The translations under genes and the position numbers were made by a program. From the NCBI RefSeq assembly GCF_039555335.1, contig NW_027305511.1, positions 328,501 to 392,500 of the forward strand: a stretch of DNA of 64,000 nt, given 5' to 3'. The notes under the pieces are model-generated. The model was not told the DNA's origin and searched no databases. It saw nothing but the letters and a program-made list of their open reading frames with translations. The stretch is from Amphiura filiformis. Lineage: Eukaryota > Echinodermata > Ophiuroidea > Amphilepidida > Amphiuridae. The number at the start of each line of letters is the position of its first letter. The stretch's first letter is position 1. Below are positions 1 to 11,300 of the stretch, one piece after another.

Positions 1-1761
1 ACATTCTTCTCTTATCATGCTTATTATCAAATTTATTGGTGAGGTGATATTTCCTAAACTTCGTCAATAATTGGCATTCGGCAGAGCTGAATGCACTTGC
101 AATGTAACATTTTTTGGGGTGAAAATTGGAGGAGCTTACCATATGGCTCTTAAAATTGGTACGTACTCAGATAGTTTGAATGTCCCTACTGGGGTCAAAT
201 ATTGTAAACTTACGGTGCAAAAACAACTGCGCGGATTCCTGGTTGTCCAATTACCTCAAACTGTTTATTTGTGTACAGTAAGATTATAACACTTGGCCCC
301 AGGGGGTCGTTCAAACATTTTGCCACTTTTAAGAGTCAAAGGCTCCTCCCACATTCAAAACTGGTACCTTACAAGTGCATTGTATGAATGAAGAGATTTA
401 TACGTGTTGGGAATAGACATGCAAGGTATATTTTAAAACCGGTGAACAACACTCACTTTTTGAACGTAATATTTCAGAGAAACCAATCTCCGTCATCAGC
501 GGTGTAATGCTGTTTGGTAGACTGACTGATGATTCGGTTCAAAAAGAAATGTTGTTGACCAGTTTAAAAATATACCTTGAAGTGCATTTTAGTTCTGATC
601 AACACTTATTGGTATTTAGGTTCAGTACATATCACCCCAAACTTCAATAAATTTGATAATATCAGAACAATGTTCACAAAATCAGAAATTTGCCCCCCCA
701 CCCGGAAAACCCAATTCAGTCTCCTTAAATCCGCCATTTTAAGCTAGTCCACTACATTGTGGGCACCATAATGTAAACTCATGGCAAGCACATAATTATT
801 ACATAGCCATTTATTAAGTGTCATTTCAACCTTGCGGTCACAGCTCATATAAATTATAAATTATCTATCAAAAATTATTTGACACCAATTGCCGACACAC
901 CTCTAAAAATAATTAATCATTGCGGTTTATGCAGCACCTTTTCAGATTAGTCTTGGCACTTTGTAAAGAAATACTCCATACTTAATGTCAAGTCTGTATT
1001 TCTAAATTATTGGTACTTATGGTACCATTTCATTTTTTGGTACCATTTCATTTTTTCTTCAGAACATTAGTATCATATAGCTGTGAATATGTTCTATGGA
1101 AAGTAAACTGTATTTTGGCTGGTTTGCAATTGTATCGCTGGTCCTAAAATATAAAAAGCATGACGTCAAAATTAATTTGAATGTTCCTCCAAATCGTTTT
1201 TAGATCAACAAACTACCTGTTATATTGATGAATTGGTTACTATTCTCGCAACAGAAATGTTCACTTACGTATAAGCTTTCGGCTTTTCAAACTGATGTTA
1301 TTGATCTTGATGAGTGACACATAACGAGTTGTTGTTAACAACGTCATGTGACAGGATGTTACGGTAGACTAGTGCCAGGTTGCGTCGTCCCTTGTTATTG
1401 TAGGTTGCTGAGGTGTATGTGGATGTTTATAGCCTCCCTCACTCCTCTGCTGTACCAGTTAAGTCTTGATCAAGAACATTAACATTGTTCCAGTCCACAT
1501 TATGTTTAGTAGCTTTAACATGTTAGGCCACAATGGAGGAAGCCACGGTCTTCGGTGCTCAGCTAACCTAGCTTTAGTGAACGCTCCGATTCACCGACAC
1601 AGGCCGCGTCGCAGTCATCACAGGTTATGTGATAGACTGTCCCAGTTTATCTGGTCGGTTGTAGTCTTGTCCTTCGGCGCTACAACGTGATCCCGGATAC
1701 AGTTCACGGGTTTGTAATGAGTCCTGATGCCTTTAGCTTGGAACAAGCGTGCCATGGTCTC
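1..1761. other. Upstream intron / non-coding sequence of the phosphatase gene
   Basis: No exon is recognisable here. The first recognised exon at 2260 begins in phase 2 and needs a preceding exon ending in Gln plus one base of Gly; no fitting donor was found, so the preceding exon probably lies before the window. The only structure noted is an imperfect inverted repeat near 419-588 (next entry). Short open frames in the stretch show no family resemblance. Confidence 0.5.
419..588. repeat. Imperfect inverted repeat
   Basis: A left arm at about 419-451 (containing CAAGGTATATTTTAAAA and GGTGAACAACA) is complementary to a right arm at about 550-588 (TGTTGTTGACC, TTTAAAAATATACCTTG). It is probably a small foldback element in intronic or flanking DNA. 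No target duplication was identified. Confidence 0.5.
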
Positions 1762-2079
1762 CGGGGGGGTCACTCCCATTGTGGCCTGTACACCATCCGC
1801 GATAATGAAAACACGTAAAAAGGGTAGTTTTTCGTGGGTAAGCACGATACGCGCGTAACGCGTTTAGGGTGTCAAAACATGAAATATTGGAAAAAGGGTA
1901 GCAAAATTGCAATTGCTAATACGCGGAAATGAAATTTAGGGTATGAAATTTGATGCAAGGAATAAAATCCCTGTTTAGGGTATTGTTTTAGCCAAGGGTT
2001 AAATCCTTGTTTAGAGTGCTTTTCAAAAGTTGATTATCGCGGATGGTGTACAGGCCACAATGGGAGTGACCCCCCCGGG
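1762..2079. mobile_element. Short terminal-inverted-repeat element with 9-bp target duplication (MULE-like MITE), copy 1
   Basis: The ends are long, nearly perfect inverted repeats of about 42 bp; the left end starts CGGGGGGGTCACTCCCATTG and the right end is its complement. The element is flanked on both sides by CATGGTCTC (1753-1761 and 2080-2088), a 9-bp target-site duplication. Long terminal repeats plus a 9-bp duplication are the hallmark of Mutator-like elements. The interior has repeated TTTAGGGT and AAAGGGTA words and no coding capacity. A second copy lies at 45994-46285. The superfamily assignment is inferred from the duplication length only. Confidence 0.75.
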
Positions 2080-2259
2080 CATGGTCTCTGACACCCCTGA
2101 ATGTAGAGGAGGACTACATTACCTTTGCAAATTACCTGTTTCTTTTGAAAATTGAAGCCCAGTATCAATCATCTTGGGATTAGTTTTTCACTTTCGAAAT
2201 AGCCCTCACAATTGCTTATCAATGGATCCATCATTAAAATAACGTGTACGTTTTGACAG

Positions 2260-2357
2260 GTCCTCTAGAAGACAATGTTGAAGACTGGTGGTACATGATT
2301 TGGGAAAAACGTGTGGTTGTTATAGTTATGGCTAACGACGTGACAGAAAACGGAGAG
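2260..2357 (+). CDS. RPTP exon: D1, GPL-VEDWW segment
   Basis: The acceptor TTTTGACAG precedes the exon and the donor GTTAGT follows GAG. It encodes GPLEDNVEDWWYMIWEKRV followed by VVIVMANDVTENGE, matching the conserved TQGPL-x-x-T-x-x-DFW region of PTP domains, where the Trp pair packs near the active site. It begins in phase 2, so the Gly codon is completed from an upstream exon outside the window, and it ends in phase 0. Confidence 0.85.
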
Positions 2358-5300
2358 GTTAGTAATTTAATATTAAGCTACTTTAGGCTATTCCAGTTGA
2401 TATCCGTGCCCTCCCATGGAAGTCATGACCTTAATATCCCACGCAGGGTTTGTAAATTTCAAATGCAGTCAGGTAACCCAATTTGAAATTCACAATCCAT
2501 CTCCCTGTGTGAGGGATTAAGGTAGAGATCGGAATTCCCCGTTTTGTAAATGTTAAATTCCGTGTCGTTTTCCATTTCCATATTAAAAAACCCTATATAA
2601 ACAAAGGTTTCTATCTAGGCACACTGACCAACATGGCGATACACATACTAACCTCGCGAAATCGTCGATATATCCGAAACAAGTCATGAAACTGCAAATA
2701 TATGACCCCTAAAGGCATGTAATAATAAATTTGAGGTAAATTTCAGTGAAATATTTAATCGGTTTGTGCATTCTGTTAAAAGTACATTGGAAATTAGACC
2801 AATATTAGCTTAAATTGTGCATGTTGTTGCAATCCGTTTTCTAATTGGAATTCCGTGAAATTCCTCCGTTTTTCGTAAAACGGAGAACTTCAGGCTCTAG
2901 ATTAAGGTTATTTCTTTCATAAGGAGTGTATGGATTTCAAATGGAATAGCGCATTTTGACCAACATAGGCCTAGTAATTTCTAATTATGTTAAATATGCA
3001 AAAGTATGTTATAGTTGAAGACATATTAAAGAAAGTGATTTAACTATTTTTAAACGACCAGAGAAATCTCCTCTCCGTCATCACTGACACTGACTAACTG
3101 ATCCCCATCATCTAGTCCTTGACGTTGGTGGTGTCTTATAGTAAATACCTGTTTTGTACATAATCGTAGATCTTTGAAAACTCACAGCCTCGCACTAACA
3201 GAACATAATTGGGTGTCCCAGAATGATTTATAACGTGTTTGAACAAAATATTAAAAATATATACTCAACATTGTATCTAATTTTAATCGGTGGAATACGA
3301 TGACACACATGTCTCCTACTTATTCTGTGACTGTCATATAAATAGCTTGATTCGTTTTGGCGTGACATTGATATACTTAAAGTGGACAAAAACTGCATGT
3401 GTGTAATTTACAGCGCAAAGGAGTCATAACACTGGATACTTTATCACCATTTTCCTGCCGTATTGTGTAATATATTGGAGAAATCCTACATTATTTTATA
3501 GGAAATACACCAAATTTGGCACAGATGTAGAGCTTACAAGGCTGAATAACTCTTGATATGGGATTAAGTGAAACATTTCAATATGACTTCAGATATTTAG
3601 GCTGAAAAACATACTTTCTATGTGATTTTGACCACAATTCTTACCAAAAAATGTCATTACTACAGAGGATATCACTTCCGCAAGGATCCTTCGCAGTAAA
3701 TTCTAATCTTCTCCGAACGATTTCGCCGAACGCGTTGTTTCGTTGAAGAGTTTAAAATCCATTTCATTACTATTCTTTTAAGAAAATTCTTTCTTAGTTT
3801 AAAGCTGAATCTATACTCGATAGCTTTTGTAGAAAAGTGAATCGCACTCATGTACAGTGTGCAAAGAAATAGTTTTTTGATCATGCGTGCGAGTTTTTTC
3901 TTCAAAAGTTTTACTATTTCGTTTCAACACACAGTCCATCTGCGAAAAATACTGGCCAGATGAAGGCGAACTGAACAAGTATGAAATATTAATTGTACAA
4001 AATATGGACGAAGAAATGTATGGACCGCAGTGCACAATGCGAACATTGGAGCTGACAAAGGTATACTCATTTTAAAGTCAATTTGTGTTTCTTTAGATGG
4101 TCCCTCCGTGTCAGTAACCCAGGTCGGTAGGGTAGGCAAGGAAGAGATGGGGGCATTTCAGCCCATTTTTGACCATTTTGACCCCTTGAAAGTTGTCTTG
4201 CCCCCTCTCACCCTTTGAAAAAGTGCTGGCTACGTCACTGACTCCGTATGTAAACACATTCAGGTCTTGACATATTGCTCAAGTCAGTCTGAAGCTGCCC
4301 GAGCGAAGTAAACCACGCAGACGACGTGGCCGCATCGTTGTTAAACGGTGATGAACAACGGTGAAACATGATTGAATCCCTTTCAACAACGAAAAGAAGC
4401 TAAAGATCGTATAATTCAGATGATTATTTCATGAGGAATGTCAGTTAATCATTGCCACTCAGCCTTACAAAAACTTCGATGATGTTTAGCCGCTGAAAAA
4501 TACTGAATTTAATTTGTAAAGCTTGCATACGCACACAGGTTCCAAACATGACGAATTTTACGCGCTCTCGCGCAACGCGTAGTCTCGCTCGCGTTCGCGT
4601 ATACGCTATAGTAAAAGTGTGTATTCATCACGGATTAACAACGGTTGGCTCCTGTGCAAAGGCATAGGAGGAGTTGTTGAAAAACAAATTAAGCATGGTG
4701 ACTTATATGGAAAGAAAAGAGAGGACACTTTGATATACAAATCAAGGCTACTCCTAACAAGTGAAGTGAATAATAATATTACCACCAGCCTGTAGTTCTG
4801 TGTCAAGAGAAAGGATAGTCTTAATACAATCATATCGACACTGAGATTTTGCTGCTCTTACTTCTGTTGTACATATGGAGTTGATGATGTTGCTGATGAC
4901 GTGCTGGTTGATTGTCTTGTTACGTTTGCTTTATTTTACAGTTGAGGTTACTGTTAGTTGTTGCAGCAGTCACTTCTATCTTGTAGTGGTTTTATGTTCT
5001 TCTTGATTTAGTTAAGACAATTATGCAACTATGCAGCAATTGCCTCATTATTATTCTTAAGTATCCTGCTAATCTGCTGTATAATATGAGACGTAAAATG
5101 TAATTGATAAAATAAGGGACCGTTCACAAACACTTGTTAGGGGGGCCTGATGCAAAAAGGGGGGCCCTGAAAATTTTTCCTGGAAAAATTAAGTTTATAA
5201 GCTTTTCTATGGGGTTGACCCATAATTTTCATGTCAAAAAGGGGGACCTGAAATTTTGAGGTCTGTAAAGGGGTGCCCTGACAAATTTTCGCGATGAATT

Positions 5301-8300
5301 TTTTTTTGCATCAGGCCCCCCCTTACAAGTGTTTGTGAACGGTCCCTAAGTACATCATACTTTATTCTACACCTCTAGGCATGTAGTGACGAAGTTCGCC
5401 AAATCAAACATTTCCAAATGTCCAGCTGGCCTGAGCGAGAAGGACCAACGTTCATACAACCACTCCTTATAACATTGGATAAAGTTAAAGCTGCTAGTTC
5501 AACATCCGGGCCACCGATACTGGTACATTGCAAGTACGTACCTTTAAATGCTTCAAATAAAGTTGTGTCTTTGTAGATATGATTCAGCATTCTCTTATTT
5601 AATCAATTATTTTTTTTCCTGTCTCTGTTCATTCCTCCTGTTCTTTTCTACGGTACTTTAAAGTATCTGACTACTAGCCGATATTAGAGGGCATATATTT
5701 TGCTCAGACAACATCATATCATTGGAAAACTAATATTATGAGGACAATGACAATGACAATTCTTCGAACGAGACAGATTTGGTCTTGAAGCTACAGTGAC
5801 ATCATGATATGAACACGTCCAGCGTTGTGAGAGAATGGACTGCCAACATCGTCAATGCACAGAACGTATTGTGTTGTTTCCATCATAAAAAAACAACCCC
5901 TGAATCAAGTATTACAAAGTTAATGGTTTTGGCACATATGGGAAAATTCAGGCAAATTCTGTTTTACTTGAGTTTAACGGGATGTGTTTAGAATATAGCA
6001 AGCAAAAACAATGGTGTTACAGTTTTGTCTAGCTCATATGTAAATTAACCTGTCTAAAATTATTTTTACCAACACAATTTTCAGGGAAAATACGAATAAA
6101 CAATTGCAACAAGTGTTATTGTAATGTAATAATTATTTTATTGTTGTTCGGCAATATATATGCCCTTTAATGTGTTTTTTTCATATAAATATTTTTCAAA
6201 GCACGGGGAGTGGTCGAACTGGTGTTGTAATTGCTGTGGACGCCATGTTAGATATGATGCGTGGTCCAGACGCTAAAGTTGATGTTTATGATTTTGTGAA
6301 ACAAATGCGTGAAATTCGAGCTGAAATGGTTGAGACAGTTGTAAGTTGTATTAATTCTTGATTTTGATATTGGTTATGAATATCCAAAATTGTAGCTATT
6401 AAATGTAAAGATTTCTCTCACGAGATACATACAGTTCAAGACCCATAATTCTTTCAGCTACAAATGTCCTTATATAAACCTTTATTGTTATGAAAAAAAT
6501 CTTCCTAGAAAGCAAATAAAAGTAGGACTAAAGATCATTAAGTAGGGAATTTATTCGAATATGTTATGCTATGAATTAAAGTTTTAACTTCAACACTACA
6601 CTAATTTTCGCTCACCTGGAACGTTTTCACTAGTCCGACTAGCGTCTACAGCAGATGGTGATGCTGTGATATCTTGTCTACAATCGGGATATTCCTCACT
6701 GATGACGTCATAGGATGTTACAATGTAGCGCCATTCTGTCAATCACATGACGTCATCAGTGAGGAATATCCCGATTGTAGACAAGATATCATCGCAGCAT
6801 CACCATCTGCTGAAGACGCTAGTCGGACTAGTGAAAACGTTCCAGGTGAGCGAAAAAAAGTGTAGTGTTGAAGTTAAAACTTTAATTCATTTTATCTACC
6901 ACTACGTATGAATATCCACTGTTATACTAGTTTAAAAAAATATATGGCTTGGTAAGAATTATATATTATTGTTATTTTTGAGTAAAAGAGAAAGTTAATG
7001 CTAAATTATTTTAAAATCTAATCGAAAATCAAATTTCGATGTCATTTAAGGCACAATACACGTTTATATACGATGCACTACTCGAGTCTTTACTCGCCAA
7101 GAAGACAGGAATACGGGAACATGAATTCTGTGAGATCCTTGAAAAACTGCGAAAGGTCAACCCTAGAACCAAAACGTCAAAACTAGATGATCAACACCTG
7201 GTAAGTAATATAATGTCCGCAGTGCAACTTCTGTACAACTTTGAGCAGGATAAAGGGAATTTTAATTTAAACAATATTGAAAACAATTCATCAGTAACTA
7301 TTATTTTAGTTTTTAACACTACAGTGTGTGACAGTTAATCTGGAAACCCCTTTTCCCAGCAAACACACAATGTTTTACAGAAAAGGTTTAAGGGGGTACT
7401 ACACCCCTCGATAAATTTGTGTCTAATTTTTCATTTTTCTCACAAACTAATAACACAGTGGTAACACAATTTATGTATATTATAGGGGCAAGGAATCCAA
7501 TTACTACAATGGAATTTCAGTGACCCAAGACATGCAGTTCGTTATTTATGATAAGAAATAAGGTACCGCTAGGATGTACCTCATTTCCTATCATATATAC
7601 TGAACCGCTTGTCTTGAGTCACTGAAATTTCAGTGTAGTAATTGGATTCCTTGCCCCAATAATATACATAATTTTTGTTACCAGTGTGTTACGTTACGAA
7701 CCGCTTGTCTTGAGTCACTGAAATTTCAGTGTAGTAATTGGATTCCTTGCCCCAATAATAAACATAATTTTTGTTACCAGTGTGTTATTATTTTTTGAGA
7801 AAAATGCAAAAAAAACTACAAATTTACCACATGGGTGTAGTACCCCCTTAAATGTCGGGTTATATACAGGGTATAAAAACGTTTAAATAACATTCATAAA
7901 ACATTTTTGAAAACGTAATGCAAAATGATCTAACAGAATGTTATTTAAAGTCATAATGTAACGATCTTATAATATGAATTTGGTTAATTTTTTCAAACCT
8001 GATTTTTTGGCATATTTGTAATGTTTACACATGTCACAACTTGCACCTAAATGGAATCAGCCAAATTTGTTGTGTTTGTAGGTAAACAGAGCAAAGTTCG
8101 ACATAAAGTAATAATTCAAAGAATTATGACTTTATGTCCTCCCATAGAACTGTGTGTTAAACGGTCAAAATAACAAGCAGTGTTTCTTTCACTTTACCTC
8201 GTTATTTCAGCTCAAAATGGACAGAAACCATTCCCGATAATTATTACTAGTATTGTTTCAGCATTTTGAGTATATAATGACAAATTTAAAATTTGAAGGA

Positions 8301-11300
8301 AATCGTACATTAAGCCTTTAACTGTTGACAAAACATTTTGCAAAAAATGTTTGCCCAAAATATTTTATAATAATGTTTGAAACGTATAATCGTATTCATG
8401 ACATCTATATAACCCGACATTCATGTTATTAAAACGTTTTGAGAAAACGTTTTCAGAATATTTTTTTTTTTTCTGGGATTTCAGATAATCGTGTTCAGTC
8501 CAGCTTTCCAGAAAGTGAACTTCACCTGATGCAATTGGTGGTCAAATGTTTACAGTTGGTAACAGGTGTCATGATAGGTAATCAGTTACATCAGATGATC
8601 GTGTTCAATCCAGCTTTCCAGAAAGTGACCTTCACCTGAGGCAATTGGTTGTCAAATGTTGACAGTTGGTGACAGGTGTCATGATAGGCAATCAGTTATA
8701 TTGGATGATCGTGTTCAGTCCAGCTTTCCAGAATGTGACCTTCACCTGATGCAATTGGTTGTCTAATGTTGACAGTTGGTAACAGGTGTCATGATAGGCA
8801 ATCAGTTACATCAGATGATCGTGTTCAATCCAGCTTTCCAGAAAGTGACCTTCACCTGAGGCAATTGGTTGTCAAATGTTGACAGTTGGTGACAGGTGTC
8901 ATGATAGGCAATCAGTTATATTGGATGATCGTGTTCAGTCCAGCTTTCCAGAATGTGACCTTCACCTGATGCAATTGGTTGTCTAATGTTGACAGTTGGT
9001 AACAGGTGTCATGATAGGCAATCAGTTACATCAGATGATCATGTTCAGTCCAGCTTTCCAGAATGTGACCTTCACCTGATGCAATTGGTTGTCAAATGTT
9101 GACAGTTGGTGACAGGTGTCATGATAGGGAATCAGTTACATCAGATGATCGTGTTCAGTTCAGCTTTCCAGAATGTGCCATCACCTGATGCAATTGGTTG
9201 TCTAATGTTGACAGTTGGTAACAGGTGTCATGGTAGGTAATCAGTTACATCAGATGATCGTGTTCAGTCCAGCTTTCCAGAAAGTGACCTTCACCTGAGG
9301 CAATTGGTTGTCAAATGTTGACAGTTTGTAACAGGTTTCATGGTAGGCAATCCGTTACATCAGATGATCGTGTTCAGTCCACCTTTCCAGGAAGTGCCCT
9401 TCACCTGATGCAATTGGTTGTCAAATGTTGACAGTTTGTAACAGGTTTCATGGTAGGCAATCCGTTACATCAGATGATCGTGTTCAGTCCACCTTTCCAG
9501 GAAGTGCCCTTCACCTGATGCAATTGGTTGTCAAATGTTGACAGTTTGTAACAGGTTTCATGATAGGCAATCAGTTACATCAGATGATCGTGTTCAGTCC
9601 AGCTTTCCAGAATGTGACCTTCACCTGATGCAATTGGTTGTCTAATGTTGACAGTTGGTAACAGGTGTCATGATAGGCAATCAGTTACATCAGATGATCG
9701 TGTTCAGTCCAGCTTTCCAGAAAGTGCCCTTCACCTGATGCAATTGGTTGTCAAATGTTGACAGTTTGTAACAGGTTTCATGATAGGCAATCAGTTACAT
9801 CAGATGATCGTGCTCAGTCCAGCGTTCCAGAAAGTGATCTTCACCTGATGCAATTGGTTGTCAAATGTTGACAGTTGGTGCCAGGTGTCGTGATAGGCAT
9901 CAGTTACATCAGATGATCGTGCTCAGTCCACCTTTCCAGAAAGTGAACTTCACCTGATGCAATTGGTTGTCAAATGTTGACAGTTTGTAACATGTTTCAT
10001 GATAGGCAATCAGTTACATCAGATGATCGTGTTCAGTCCAGCTTTAAAGAAAGTGACCTTCACCTGAGGCAATTGGTTGTCAAATGTTGACAGTTGGTGA
10101 CAGGTGTCATGATAGGCAATCCGTTACATCAGATGATCGTGTTCAGTCAAGCTTTCCAGGAAGTGATCTTCACCTGATGCAATTGGTTGTCAAATATTGG
10201 TAGTTTAACAAGTGTCGTATAGCTGGAAATATCGCGTGACCATAGTATAGGCGAGTGAGTTTTTACCATGTGTGATTTTAATTGATACAGGCTTTAGAAT
10301 GTCTATTCATGCTCGGGAATGGTGGTAACGGTGATTATGAAAAGAATGATATTGAAAATCTTGGTAAGTCATATTATATTTAAATGTCATATTTCGGGAT
10401 TTCGATATAACAGATGAGAACATCAAAATTCATAAACATTGCTTATTTTGTCTTATGGTTCATTAACTATTGTGCTATCAAAAAATTTAAATGAGCCATC
10501 AGAACTATACATCAATTGAAGACTTTTAGTTTCGAGATATTATTTAAATGCAAACTTAAAGAAAAACACATTATTTTCAGCTGAACGGCATGTTCCAGTA
10601 GTATTGGACACTTGTAAAACGCTATCAGAACACGCAGAACCAGATGAATACATCAATACTGCCATGGTATGTTTATTATTATGTAAGCACACATTAAAGG
10701 AAAATGTAATGTGAAGTGTTAAAATGACGATAGGAATACGATCGTGGTTTAAAGGTTTACTTGTAGTGTGGATATGTGCACTTTTGAGATACAAGTCCGT
10801 GTGTTGTTGTTAAATAGGGCTATGGATTGGGTGATGAAAATGACATTTTCTGAGGTTTTCGTATGAAATACCCCAAACCTTCAGCTTTCTTTTTTACTTT
10901 TTATTTGATCAAAATTGAACAATCCGTTCAAATTTTACAAATGAAAAACTGTCAACAGAAAATGCGAAAAGAATCCATAAAGAGTGTTATTCCATATTAA
11001 TACATGCATTCTATTTCTTATGTATTTTATTGTTTTCAAGCAGTGATATTTTAGAAATCATTGAATACAAATTAATTACAGATCCAAAATGCACTCAGTT
11101 AAACCAAACATATTGTTGCATTGAATATCAAACTGTTACAACAGTAAAAATAATCATTCTAATCATCAAAATTATGTTAATTAGCTAATTAATATTCATT
11201 ATTGATTTTGTAAACTTGAAAGTCAATTTTCTCGTATTTCATATTTTCACCAATTTTGGAATTGCAAAAAAATGTGGAAGCAAAACTACACCCCTACTGG

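Noticed and set aside
71-289. Small secreted-like ORF near the window start
   Set aside because: No family resemblance, no splice context, and length typical of chance frames in AT-rich DNA.
6674-6865. Cassette exon in the right arm of the foldback
   Set aside because: The donor-like site is good, but joining from the upstream exon in phase gives an immediate stop.
8482-10205. CRISPR-like array
   Set aside because: The 110-bp units are contiguous and homologous over their whole length, with no unique spacers, in an animal intron.
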